A stretch of DNA of 34,699 nt from Bacteroidales bacterium (GCA_017448185.1 JAFSLX010000034.1:1-34699), one strand, 5' to 3'; numbered from the stretch's first letter, positions 7,554 through 15,677 are shown. Notes: generated from the sequence alone by a model not told the origin. Made by a program: numbers and translations.

Positions 7554-10018
7554 TTGTTGTATTTCTTTTTTCTAATCGTTACGATTACACCGCCTGCAAG
7601 GGCAAGAATGATGAGTGGTAAAATGGTGTTGATTGCTTGATATTTGCTGCGTTCTTCATGCACTTTAACGACATTCAATTTGCGTAGTTTGATAGTGCGA
7701 GCACGCGAGTCCAACAGACCGTTGTCGCCTACAAGATAGTTGATGGCATTCAGCAGCAAGTCTTTGTTGGCGTAGAAGGTCTGGGTGTAGTAGTCGTAGC
7801 CCAATGGGAATGTGGCACCTTCAGAGGCATTGAATCGGTTTTTGATGATGTCGCCATCCGAGATAACAATCATCTTGTTTTCTGGGCTGCTCTCCTTGTA
7901 ACCCATGGCATCAAGTGAGGTGAACTGTGGTGTCAGTCGGTTGCGCCAGGCAGACTTGAATTCACCTTCGAGCAGAACGGCAACGGGTACGTTGCTGCGG
8001 GTGAAAAGTCTGCGATCGGGTTCGATTTGAGCATCGGCCAAATCGACCATGGCAGGAGCATTCTTGCCACGGGTATATTCTGAGGTGGTAAGCAGCACGG
8101 TTTTCTTGATGTCGTTGTCGATCAGGTCGATACTGCTGACGAAGTCGGTCTTGATGAGGTCGAGGTTGCGTACAATTGGGTGTTGTGACAGCGGCACAAT
8201 TTCGGGGAAATAGTACCAAGGACAGAATTTGAACTGCGGTTTTTCACCCACCATGCCCACCTGTATCGGGATGGGGCGGCAACGCATATCCATCAGCAAG
8301 TCAGCATTGATACGCACACCATAGTTGAACAGCATCTCGTCCAGCCCCAGTGTATAGCGGGTGGATAGCATTTGGCCGCGATTGGAGAGACTGTCAAGGT
8401 CGGCATTGAGTTCGTCAATCAGCCAGAGCACTTTTCCGCCATACATGATGTATTGGTCCAGTATGTAGAGGTCTTGTTCGGAGAAGGTCTGTGTGGGCTT
8501 GGCAATAATCAACAGGTCGTACAGGTTGTAGAAGTTATAGGTGGAATCTTTTTCATTCTTTCGATGGGCGGTGAGCGATTGTATTTTGCCGTCGATAGTG
8601 ACATAGTCGAGACTGTAGAATTCCTGCAGCGAACGCTGTATGTCATAAAGCACGCCACCGGTCAGTTCACCATGCCCTTGAAGGAATCCTATCGATTGTT
8701 TCATGCCTTTGCTCAAGGCGCGGATGGCACTTGAAAGGGTGTACTCCAGATTTTGAATCGAGTTGTTCAGCAGGTCGGCCTCGCTGACATATTTCTGGTT
8801 CTGTAGCAGTTGTACCGAGGTTTCACGTCCGCGGTAGAATACGTCGGCTGCCGGAATCAGTATCTGTGTGGTTACACCGCCGTCGCTGTTCACCTGTATC
8901 TGTGTGGGTTGTATGCCCTTTGAAGCCAGTTTCTGATAGAATACTTGCTGTTCTTGGCGGTCTTCGAAGTTATTTGGGTTGACAAATTCGTATTCGATAT
9001 TGCGGTTGTAAGCACGGAACTGGTTCAGCATCTCTTTGGTTTCGTTTTGCAACCGTTTAAAATCGGCAGGGAATTCGCCCTCGAGGTAAACCCGGAACAG
9101 CACGGGCTCGTCGATGTCTTTTAGCATTGTCTTGGTCGATTTCGACAGGGTGTAGCGGTGCTCCGAAGTCAGGTCGAGGCGGGCGAAGAAGTAATGGTCG
9201 ATAACATTGGCGAAGATGATGATGAGCACTGTGGCTCCCATCTCAAGCCAATGACTGCGTTTGAGGTTTTTACGGTTTTTCCAACCGCTCCATTTGCGGC
9301 TTTGTAGAACCATGCGTGTGGCCATCAGGAACAAAGCCATGACGCTGAGGAAGTAGAGCACATCGCGCGTGTCGATTACACCACGGCTGATGCTCTCGTA
9401 GTGGTCGGTCATGCCAAGCCGTTTGATAAACAAGTCGGCACCGCCGAACAGTCCCATGTGATAGACCGATTCAAATCCGAGATAGGCCACTGCACACAGA
9501 ACCGCTGCCGCGATAAAGGAAACAATTTGGTTTGAGGTCAGCGAACTGCAGAACAATCCGATGGCCACAAACGCACCACCAAGCAGCAAAAGGCCAATGT
9601 ACGAGCCGATGACGCTGCCAGTATCGATATTGCCCACAGGGTCGCCCAGCGACACCACGCTGAAATAACATACCAATGTGGGCAACAGTGAGATGAATAC
9701 CAGCGTCCATGCGGCGAGGAACTTGGCCCATACAATAGTCCAGTCGCTCACGGCATGGGTCATCAGCATCTCGATGGTGCCGTTGCGCCGTTCTTCGGCA
9801 AAGGTACGCATTGTGATGGCCGGCACAAGGAACAGGTAGAGGAATGGCCCAATCAGGAACAGACCATCCATTCCAGCATAGCCATAGTCGAGGATGTTGA
9901 AGTCCGATTTCAGCACCCACAGCATCAGTCCGGTCAGCAGCAGGAATACCCCGATGGTGAGGTATCCAATCAGTGAGGAGAAGAAGTTGCTTAGTTCTTT
10001 TTTGTATAATGTTAACAT
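7550..10018 (-). CDS. gldG: GldF-GldG fusion: ABC-2 permease joined to the GldG auxiliary domain
   Basis: 822 residues. Residues 1 to about 240 are an ABC-2 permease of GldF type: six hydrophobic segments and the cytoplasmic motif ITMRTFAEERRNGTIEMLMT. Residues about 255 to 800 are GldG: a membrane segment near MGATVLIIIFANVIDH, then YFFARLDLTSEHRYTLSKST and a large extracytoplasmic domain, with a final membrane segment before IVTIRKKKYNK. In Flavobacterium gldF and gldG are separate genes; here they form one frame without a stop. No gldA ATPase gene is adjacent, so the ATPase must be elsewhere. Start ATG at 10018. Downstream comes the overlapping DUF4340 gene. Confidence 0.9.
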   Translation of the reverse strand: MLTLYKKELSNFFSSLIGYLTIGVFLLLTGLMLWVLKSDFNILDYGYAGMDGLFLIGPFLYLFLVPAITMRTFAEERRNGTIEMLMTHAVSDWTIVWAKFLAAWTLVFISLLPTLVCYFSVVSLGDPVGNIDTGSVIGSYIGLLLLGGAFVAIGLFCSSLTSNQIVSFIAAAVLCAVAYLGFESVYHMGLFGGADLFIKRLGMTDHYESISRGVIDTRDVLYFLSVMALFLMATRMVLQSRKWSGWKNRKNLKRSHWLEMGATVLIIIFANVIDHYFFARLDLTSEHRYTLSKSTKTMLKDIDEPVLFRVYLEGEFPADFKRLQNETKEMLNQFRAYNRNIEYEFVNPNNFEDRQEQQVFYQKLASKGIQPTQIQVNSDGGVTTQILIPAADVFYRGRETSVQLLQNQKYVSEADLLNNSIQNLEYTLSSAIRALSKGMKQSIGFLQGHGELTGGVLYDIQRSLQEFYSLDYVTIDGKIQSLTAHRKNEKDSTYNFYNLYDLLIIAKPTQTFSEQDLYILDQYIMYGGKVLWLIDELNADLDSLSNRGQMLSTRYTLGLDEMLFNYGVRINADLLMDMRCRPIPIQVGMVGEKPQFKFCPWYYFPEIVPLSQHPIVRNLDLIKTDFVSSIDLIDNDIKKTVLLTTSEYTRGKNAPAMVDLADAQIEPDRRLFTRSNVPVAVLLEGEFKSAWRNRLTPQFTSLDAMGYKESSPENKMIVISDGDIIKNRFNASEGATFPLGYDYYTQTFYANKDLLLNAINYLVGDNGLLDSRARTIKLRKLNVVKVHEERSKYQAINTILPLIILALAGGVIVTIRKKKYNK

Positions 10019-10050
10019 GTTGAAATGCTAATAGTTATCGGGTTCGGTGA

Positions 10051-11544
10051 TTAGAATCGGAAAGCGCGGCTTCTCGGGCTACGGCCTTGATACAGGCCTT
10101 CGCCCAGTTCACAGGTGGCCTCCACCAGCAGTTGGGCTGTCATGGTAAGTATGCGACGGTCGATGTTCTCCCAGATATCGCTCGACACGCGGTTGTGTTG
10201 CATGCCGTTATGGGTGGTGAACACCATCGAGGGAATACCGATGGCATCGAATGCCTTGGCATCGCCGCGGGGATTGGTTTTCTCTGGGTTGTGCATAATG
10301 TTGTGACGGCCGGGAATCGAATCGCGGTTGACTGCGATGTCGGTCAGAGTAGGGTACTTGTTGTCGCCAAGCAGGACAATGCTGTCGCCACAGCCGATAT
10401 TCTGCACGTTGAGGAATGCTTCTATTTTGCGCAGTTTGGTGTAGTTCTCGAGGAAAACGCGCGAACCGAGGAACTGCTGCTCACTGCCGCTGAACAGAAC
10501 AAATACCACGCTGCGTTTCGGACGGTAGTCGGGTTTTGAAAGTAGTCGGGCCGTTTCCAGCACGGCTGCTACGCCAGAGGCGTTGATGTCGGCTCCAGGG
10601 AACAGGCAAGTTTCTCCCTGCATGCCGACACCGTCGAGACTGGCCCCGATAACAATCAGTTCGTCGCTGATGCGGCTGTCGGTGCCTGGTAGCATACCCA
10701 CCACGTTGGTGGTGGCGGCCGTGGGACGGTAGAAGGCGTTGACGTCGATTTCGGCCTTCTTGAGCAGGGCGAACGAGCAGGGCTTGCGGGTGCGTGTAAT
10801 CTGCGATATTGCACTGTCAATCCCCATCAGCTCTTCATTGAAAATCTCGCGAGCGCAGTCTAATGTCAGTTGGAGAATGGGGAACGTGGTCAGGTGGGGC
10901 AGTTCACCGCAGAAGACACGTCCTTGGGGCTCGTTGGCACGGCAGCTGTTGCTTATGTTGACAGCCATCATACCGATGGCACCGTGTTTCTCGGCGGTAC
11001 GTGCCTTGTCGCGCAGGGTGGCATAGTGCTCGGCAATGTTGCTGGCCACAATGCCCTCTTCGGGCAAGCCGGTCAACACCACGGCAATCTTACCCTGCAC
11101 ATCGACCTTTTTGAACTCGTCGAAGACACCGTTGTCGATGCCGTAGCCGCAGAACACCATCTGTGCGTCGACATAGCCGCGTCCAGTCATACCTGCACAA
11201 CAGAATTCGTTACCCAAAGTGAAGACGCGCTTCTCCTTGCTACCGGGACGATAGACGTTGAACTTGCAGTTCTCAACCTCGTTGCATTCCACACGGAACT
11301 CCTGCCTTACGGGATGTGCCCCATAGCGGCGAAGCAGCCGTTCGGCATAGCGTGCGGCCTTGTCGTAGCCATTGCTGCCTGCCATTCGGCCGGCATAGGT
11401 CTCAGAGGACAGTTCGATGATGTGCTTCATCAGCGAATCGGTGCTCACATCGGGTATCGGCACTTCCTTCTGGGCCTGTGCCATGGGCAATGCGAAAACG
11501 ATAAATAATGCCGCTAAAGCAGCCAACTTATAGTTTTTTATCAT
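10051..11544 (-). CDS. Secreted M28-family peptidase-like protein, probably without catalytic activity
   Basis: 497 residues with signal peptide ending AQAQ, a PA domain (about residues 130-215, GKIAVVLTGL...EKHGAIGMMAVN) and an M28 fold. The usual metal and catalytic positions look replaced: GAHxD reads GASLD, GADDN reads GADIN, GEE reads GSE, and the later LDMxG reads VQNIG. Only the last His region (MQHNRVSSDIWENID) looks intact. In active M28 enzymes these positions hold two zinc ions and the general-base Glu. I infer a pseudo-enzyme, perhaps binding peptides or glycans. It is the first gene of the long leftward operon, 32 bases before the GldF-GldG gene. Confidence 0.85.
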   Translation of the reverse strand: MIKNYKLAALAALFIVFALPMAQAQKEVPIPDVSTDSLMKHIIELSSETYAGRMAGSNGYDKAARYAERLLRRYGAHPVRQEFRVECNEVENCKFNVYRPGSKEKRVFTLGNEFCCAGMTGRGYVDAQMVFCGYGIDNGVFDEFKKVDVQGKIAVVLTGLPEEGIVASNIAEHYATLRDKARTAEKHGAIGMMAVNISNSCRANEPQGRVFCGELPHLTTFPILQLTLDCAREIFNEELMGIDSAISQITRTRKPCSFALLKKAEIDVNAFYRPTAATTNVVGMLPGTDSRISDELIVIGASLDGVGMQGETCLFPGADINASGVAAVLETARLLSKPDYRPKRSVVFVLFSGSEQQFLGSRVFLENYTKLRKIEAFLNVQNIGCGDSIVLLGDNKYPTLTDIAVNRDSIPGRHNIMHNPEKTNPRGDAKAFDAIGIPSMVFTTHNGMQHNRVSSDIWENIDRRILTMTAQLLVEATCELGEGLYQGRSPRSRAFRF

Positions 11545-11596
11545 ATTTTTATTATATTATATTGCTCTATCTGTTTGTACTACAATAAACTAACCC

Positions 11597-11630
11597 AAAC
11601 CCTACAATGAGGGTTTAACATACAAATTTA
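11597..11630 (-). promoter_or_regulatory. Promoter -7 box and leader hairpin of the long leftward operon
   Basis: On the minus strand TAAATTTG (11630-11623) matches the Bacteroidota -7 box TAnnTTTG; no clear -33 TTTG sits at the usual 19-20 base distance. Just downstream, AAACCCT (11597-11603) and AGGGTTT (11610-11616) form a 7-bp hairpin that would lie near the 5' end of the transcript. The first start codon is about 80 bases further on. Confidence 0.5.
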
Positions 11631-11687
11631 CACAAAAAATCTAATATTGCCCTTATAAAGTGAAAAAAAACATATTTACAGGACAAT

Positions 11688-11770
11688 TCACCTCCGTATC
11701 GGCACCATATTTTATCGGAGATGACACGGAGATGATACGGAGGTGAGTCGAAGATGATACGTAGATGATG
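11688..11770. repeat. 11-nt tandem repeat with inverted copy (locus 2)
   Basis: Five units of 11 nt lie in exact register at 11716-11770 (CGGAGATGACA, CGGAGATGATA, CGGAGGTGAGT, CGAAGATGATA, CGTAGATGATG). TCACCTCCGTATC at 11688-11700 is the perfect inverse of 11734-11746, so a 13-bp stem can form. The run begins one base after the OmpA stop codon. The sequence differs from loci 1 and 3 but the period and the inverted-copy layout are the same. Confidence 0.8.
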
Positions 11771-11771
11771 C

Positions 11772-12785
11772 TTACTGCTTCATCTCTTTCAGCAGCTCGT
11801 CGATGTTGGGAGTGAGGACTATTTCGGTTCGGCGGTTGATGGCCTTGTTGGCAGGGCTGTCGTTGGGCACCTTGGGGGCGTATTCGCCATGGCCACAGGC
11901 CTCGATACGGGTAGGATTGATGTTGGGACCCGACTGCAGCAGCAATTTGACAATGGCAGTGGCGCGCATCACACTGAGGTCCCAGTTGTCCTTGACGGCG
12001 GTCGAACCGCGGTAGGCATCGTTGTCGGTGTGGCCTTCAACCATGATTTTCAGCGTGGAATCTTGTTCCAGCACTTTGGCCAACTCTTTGATAGCGTTGG
12101 CACCTTCTTTCGATACGGTCCAGCTGGCCGAGGGAAACAGCAATTTGTTCTCCATCGAAACATATACTTTTCCGTCGCGGGTTTCCACCTTCAAACCTTT
12201 GTCGGCGAAGCCCACCAGGGCGCGGGTCACCGAATTGCGTACAGTCTCGAGTTCTCTTTGCTTGGCTTCGAGTTTGGCTTTGGTGGCAGCCTCTTCTTGC
12301 TCGAGCTGTTTCTGTTTGGCTATCAATTCGCTGCGCTGCAGTTGGAAATTCTCCTGCTGCAATTGGAAGTTCTCCTGTTGGGTCTTCAGCTGGGCCTCTT
12401 TGTCGTTGAGTTCCTTGGTGCGAGCGGTGAGTAGGTTCTGGGCACGCGTCAGGTCACGGTTCTTGCCGGCCACCTCCTGGATATAGTTCTCCATAGTGGT
12501 GTCGTAATGGTGTCGCATCTGCTCGATGCGTCGGGTCAAGCTGTCGATGGTCGATTCGGAGCGGTTTTTGGCAAGGGCCATCTCGCTCATATCGGTGTTG
12601 AGTGCTTGGTTCTGGCGTGTGAGTACGGAATTCTCCTCCTTCAGCTCGGCAAGTTCTTGTTTAGTGAGCAGGTACTGCTTCTCGGTTTGGTCGTAGCGGG
12701 TCTGCAAAGTCTCGAATTCGGTGAGCGACACGCATGACGAGGCCATCAGTGCTACGCTGCTTGCTATAATGATTGTTTTTTTCAT
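11772..12785 (-). CDS. OmpA-family lipoprotein with long coiled coil
   Basis: 337 residues starting MKKTIIIASSVALMASSC, with a lipobox Cys at about residue 18. A coiled coil follows (about residues 30-185), including a near-exact 21-nt duplication encoding LQQENFQ twice, then an OmpA C-terminal peptidoglycan-binding domain (KVYVSMENKLLFPS, VEGHTDNDAYRG, NWDLSVMRATAIVKLL, ACGHGEYAP, NRRTEIVLTP). It should tie the outer membrane to the wall. A longer frame reaches 12980, but its extra 65 residues run into the divergent ClC gene and lack a signal, so ATG at 12785 is used. Transcribed away from the ClC gene. Confidence 0.93.
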   Translation of the reverse strand: MKKTIIIASSVALMASSCVSLTEFETLQTRYDQTEKQYLLTKQELAELKEENSVLTRQNQALNTDMSEMALAKNRSESTIDSLTRRIEQMRHHYDTTMENYIQEVAGKNRDLTRAQNLLTARTKELNDKEAQLKTQQENFQLQQENFQLQRSELIAKQKQLEQEEAATKAKLEAKQRELETVRNSVTRALVGFADKGLKVETRDGKVYVSMENKLLFPSASWTVSKEGANAIKELAKVLEQDSTLKIMVEGHTDNDAYRGSTAVKDNWDLSVMRATAIVKLLLQSGPNINPTRIEACGHGEYAPKVPNDSPANKAINRRTEIVLTPNIDELLKEMKQ

Positions 12786-12833
12786 TTTTTTGAGTTTTTT
12801 TCTTTGATAGTAACGCAATTGGAAATTATTTCG

Positions 12834-12841
12834 TATTTTTG
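12834..12841 (+). promoter_or_regulatory. Bacteroidota-type -7 box for the ClC gene
   Basis: TATTTTTG followed by CACC fits TAnnTTTG, 24 bases before the ATG at 12866. A TTG lies 12 bases upstream, closer than the usual 19-20, so the -33 box is unclear. Confidence 0.55.
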
Positions 12842-12865
12842 CACCGGATTTTTTTAAGAAAAAAG

Positions 12866-14662
12866 ATGAATTTCTACATGTCGATACACCGTTGGCGTTT
12901 GCGCCACGTGAGCGAACAGTCGATGCTTCTACTGTTGGCTGTGGTGGTGGGTCTGCTTTCGGGTTTGGCGGCGGTGGCACTGAAAACCTTGGTGCACTAT
13001 GCTGGCGCTTTGGTGACCCGCTTGTCGACCGGCGGTTGGCAATTGGCCACAGGCAGTTGGCAGGTGGTTGTCATCTTTTTCCTGCCCCTCGTCGGCATTT
13101 TGCTGACTATGTTGTTTGTCAAGTATGTGGTTCGAGGCGATATCGGGCACGGATTGCCCAGCGTGTTGCTGGCCATCAGCCGCAACCGTTCCGCCCTGCC
13201 GGCCAAGAATATGTGGACTTCGTTGGTGGCTTCCACTTTGACGGTTGCCTTTGGTGGTAGCGTGGGTCTCGAGGCCCCAATTGCCTCTACCGGTTCGGCC
13301 ATCGGCAGCAATGTTGGCCGCTGGTTCCGCCTCTCGCCCAAGAGTGTACGTCTGCTGTTGGGCTGCGGTGCCGCCGGTGCTATTGCCGGCATTTTCAAGG
13401 CTCCGCTGGCGGGTATCCTTTTCGTGCTCGAAGTGTTCCTGTTCGATCTTACCGCCACCACGGCGCTGCCCTTGCTGATATCGGCTCTGACGGCCTCCAC
13501 AGTGGCCTATTTCCTGATGGGTACGGGTGTGCAGTTCAAGTTCACTGTCAGTGAGCAGTTCGCGCTCTCACAGATTCCCTATTATGCTGTGCTTGGTGTC
13601 TTCTGTGCCGCTGTTTCGGTCTATTTTCTCCGTGTTACCGACCGTGTTGAAGGCTGGTTTGCCCAGCGTCGCAATCCGTGGTTGCGGATGGTCATCGGCG
13701 GCCTGATGCTGGGTGTCTTGGTGGTGCTCTTCCCACCGCTATATGGTGAGGGATATTCGTCACTCACAGAGCTTTTGCATGGCAACCCCGACAGCCTTTT
13801 CGCCGGTGCACCCTACCGCTCGTTGGCCGGCAGCGCATGGGTGACGCTTGCTGTTCTCTTTGCCCTTATCGCGCTTAAGGCCATCGCTACCGCCACCACT
13901 ATCGGTGCAGGCGGTGTGGGTGGTACCTTCGGCCCTTCATTGGTCATCGGTGGCCTGTCGGGCTATTTTATCGCCATGTTCTGCAACCAGTTGGGTCTGC
14001 CGCCGCAAAACACAGCCAACTTCGCCCTGGTGGGCATGGCGGCCGTGATGACGGGCGTGATGCATGCCCCGTTTATGGCCACCTTCCTCATCGCCGAGAT
14101 TACGGGTGGCTATGCGCTGCTTGTGCCTCTGCTGACGGCCGCAGCTGTCACCTACCTTTGCGTCAGTCCTTTCGAGCGTCATTCCATCTATGCACGCAAG
14201 CTGGCCGCCAAGGGCGACTTGCTGACTCACGACAAAGATGCTTCGGCGTGGAACCTGATGAACATGCAGAGCCTCATTGAGAACAACTTTGTGATTGTCC
14301 GCACCGGTGATCACCTGCGCGACCTGGTCGAGGCTATCAAGACCTCGCGTCGCAACCTCTTCCCAGTGCTCTCCGACGACGACAAGTTCCTTGGTGTCAT
14401 CGTCTTGGACGATGTGCGCAAGATTATTTTCAATACCGAGAAGTACGACACCGTCGTGGTCGACGACCTGATGCACCCCCTCTCAGAGGGCGATCTTGTA
14501 CGGTCGAGCGACTCGCTCATCGACGTAGTGGAGAAGTTCCGTGTCGGTAACCGTTACAACCTCGTCGTCATCGACGACCAGGACAACTACCTCGGCTTCC
14601 TCTCCCGCGCCAACACCTTCAGCGCCTACCGCCGCTTCATCAGCGACACTACGGACGAGTAA
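12866..14662 (+). CDS. ClC-family chloride channel/antiporter with CBS domains
   Basis: 598 residues; about ten to twelve membrane helices (residues 20-440) then two CBS domains (about 465-590). The three ClC filter regions are recognisable but variant: GHGLP in place of GSGIP, GLEAP in place of GREGP (the gating Glu is kept), and GGTFGPSL. It moves chloride or another halide across the inner membrane; channel or proton-coupled mode cannot be decided here. The CBS pair (LFPVLSDDDKFLGVI and NLVVIDDQDNYLGFLSR) probably binds nucleotides. The start is ATG at 12866; a TTG extension to 12839 would include the promoter. Its last 55-68 bases are repeated at 15560-15627. Confidence 0.93.
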   Translation: MNFYMSIHRWRLRHVSEQSMLLLLAVVVGLLSGLAAVALKTLVHYAGALVTRLSTGGWQLATGSWQVVVIFFLPLVGILLTMLFVKYVVRGDIGHGLPSVLLAISRNRSALPAKNMWTSLVASTLTVAFGGSVGLEAPIASTGSAIGSNVGRWFRLSPKSVRLLLGCGAAGAIAGIFKAPLAGILFVLEVFLFDLTATTALPLLISALTASTVAYFLMGTGVQFKFTVSEQFALSQIPYYAVLGVFCAAVSVYFLRVTDRVEGWFAQRRNPWLRMVIGGLMLGVLVVLFPPLYGEGYSSLTELLHGNPDSLFAGAPYRSLAGSAWVTLAVLFALIALKAIATATTIGAGGVGGTFGPSLVIGGLSGYFIAMFCNQLGLPPQNTANFALVGMAAVMTGVMHAPFMATFLIAEITGGYALLVPLLTAAAVTYLCVSPFERHSIYARKLAAKGDLLTHDKDASAWNLMNMQSLIENNFVIVRTGDHLRDLVEAIKTSRRNLFPVLSDDDKFLGVIVLDDVRKIIFNTEKYDTVVVDDLMHPLSEGDLVRSSDSLIDVVEKFRVGNRYNLVVIDDQDNYLGFLSRANTFSAYRRFISDTTDE

Positions 14663-14663
14663 A
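14595..14663 (+). repeat. Direct repeat, copy 1 (native 3' end of the ClC gene)
   Basis: Bases 14595-14649 are identical to 15560-15614, and the similarity runs on through the stop codon (TTDE here, TSDE there). This is the in-place copy. Confidence 0.95.
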
Positions 14664-14696
14664 TCCCTATTTTTGTGTAAAAATGAGGAATTGATT

Positions 14697-15101
14697 CTAC
14701 ATCGACTTTGAAAGTATAGAGTCAATGGTCTCGATGAGTTCCTTGGTTGGCTCAACAAGTGGCAATACTTCTTCCTCGGTGAGGTCGAAGGTGTCACCGT
14801 AGTCACCAGTCTGTCGCATGGAAAAAAGACGGCCGTATAAAGTTCCCATCTCTTTGCTTATTATACCGGTTTTCACGAAATGAAGTCCTAACATTTGTAT
14901 GATGCCGTGATGAGTCTGTACAGTCAGACCTTGCTGCAGTAAGAGTGCGGACACGGCATAGTATGCTGCATAATACAATCTGTTGGCTGTCATCTCCCAA
15001 TAACCGAGGGAAATAGAGTCAGAGGCTTGTTGGTAAGTCTTGCGTGCTTTTTCCAGGCGGTAGGTGACCAGTGCTCGTCTTTCGTCGTCCGATAAACTCA
15101 T
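14697..15101 (-). CDS. HEPN-domain protein, toxin of a HEPN-MNT pair
   Basis: 134 residues, nearly all helical, of the HEPN/UPF0332 type: SLGYWEMTANRLYYAAYYAVSALLLQQG is the family-like central helix pair (quoted in parts: NRLYYAAYYA, LLLQQGL), followed by THHGIIQML and SMRQTGDYGD. HEPN proteins are usually RNases that cut tRNA or mRNA, held inactive by a nucleotidyltransferase partner. A strict R-x4-6-H motif is not obvious. It overlaps the MNT gene by four bases, so the two are translated together. The pair sits convergently to the ClC gene, 34 bases from its stop. Confidence 0.85.
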   Translation of the reverse strand: MSLSDDERRALVTYRLEKARKTYQQASDSISLGYWEMTANRLYYAAYYAVSALLLQQGLTVQTHHGIIQMLGLHFVKTGIISKEMGTLYGRLFSMRQTGDYGDTFDLTEEEVLPLVEPTKELIETIDSILSKSM

Positions 15102-15415
15102 AGTCTTATTCTGTCTTGCATTACGTTTTTGTAGAACGGTGTGAAACTGCTACGCTCCCAGTCTCGTTTTGTGTAGACTATGGGGCTGATCATGGCGTCA
15201 ATGTCCCAGCCGAGTTCTTGGAAAGGGTAGGCATATTTGCCATAGTCTTCGAGAGTGATATGGCCTTCTTTGTCAATCAGTATCAAAATGTCCCAATCCG
15301 AGTCTTCCCTTGCGGTGCCTCGGGCTTGGGAACCGAACAGCCATGCTTCACCGCCCGAGGGCATGATGCGTTGTGCTGTGGCCGACATCTGTTTTATTTT
15401 CTCGGCTGTATCCAT
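15098..15415 (-). CDS. Minimal nucleotidyltransferase (MNT), antitoxin of the HEPN-MNT pair
   Basis: 105 residues with the nucleotidyltransferase signature GSQARGTAREDSDWDILI (GSxARG then DxD) and a third acidic site in WDIDAM. Members of this group can add AMP to their HEPN partner and silence it. First gene of the two-gene unit, overlapping the HEPN gene by four bases. Chosen start ATG at 15415. The unit lies in a duplicated stretch whose other copy lacks it. Confidence 0.88.
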   Translation of the reverse strand: MDTAEKIKQMSATAQRIMPSGGEAWLFGSQARGTAREDSDWDILILIDKEGHITLEDYGKYAYPFQELGWDIDAMISPIVYTKRDWERSSFTPFYKNVMQDRIRL

Positions 15416-15474
15416 TTGTTTTCATAACGCTAATTATCTCTTTTTATTGTTTGAAGGTGACAAATAAATAAAAA

Positions 15475-15499
15475 AAGGCCCGCGGGATGTGCAGGCCTT
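15475..15499 (-). terminator. Terminator hairpin, copy 1
   Basis: On the minus strand AAGGCCTGC pairs with GCGGGCCTT (one G-U), loop of seven, followed by a run of T. On the plus strand the same position would be a C-A mismatch, so it was built for leftward transcripts. It belongs to the BspA C-terminal remnant at 15521. Confidence 0.7.
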
Positions 15500-15520
15500 T
15501 GTGGTAGGAATGAAATGAAT

Positions 15521-15559
15521 CTATTCCTCTTGTACTGTCCAGCCAGAGGGGATGCCTTT
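15521..15559 (-). pseudogene. Remnant of a BspA-like C-terminus
   Basis: On the minus strand this reads KGIPSGWTVQEE then a stop, closely matching DGIPLGWTVQNQ at the end of the intact repeat lipoprotein (15678-17609). Upstream sequence is lost: the fragment joins the ClC 3' end copy at about 15560. Confidence 0.8.
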
Positions 15560-15627
15560 GCTTCCTCTCCCGCGCCAACACCTTCAGCGCCTACCGCCGC
15601 TTCATCAGCGACACCAGCGACGAGTAA
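15560..15627 (+). pseudogene. Second copy of the ClC gene 3' end
   Basis: Encodes FLSRANTFSAYRRFISDTSDE and a stop, the same as the end of the ClC gene about 965 bases earlier; 55 bases are identical, then two codons differ. There is no gene body in front of it. It is followed within eight bases by the second terminator copy, showing how the ClC/BspA junction looks without the HEPN-MNT pair. Confidence 0.9.
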
Positions 15628-15634
15628 AAAAGAA

Positions 15635-15659
15635 AAGGCCCGCGGGATGCGCAGGCCTT
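15635..15659 (-). terminator. Terminator hairpin, copy 2 (end of the BspA-like gene)
   Basis: Minus strand AAGGCCTGC pairs with GCGGGCCTT with one G-U, then TTCTTTTTT follows. It lies 19 bases after the stop of the BspA-like gene and is nearly identical to the copy at 15475-15499. Confidence 0.8.
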
Positions 15660-15677
15660 CTTGTATTGTTTTTTTTA

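Noticed and set aside
12786-12980. N-terminal extension of the OmpA lipoprotein
   Set aside because: Would bury the signal peptide and lipobox at residue 66 and overlap the divergent ClC gene and its promoter.
12866-14662. Altered ClC filter motifs (GHGLP, GLEAP) as a novel channel
   Set aside because: The gating Glu and GxFxP are kept; variants like these occur in bacterial ClC proteins, so this is likely ordinary.
14595-15627. The 55-base direct repeats as att sites of an integrated element
   Set aside because: No integrase, transposase or terminal inverted repeats, and the second copy is followed by its own terminator and BspA end; tandem duplication explains it better.
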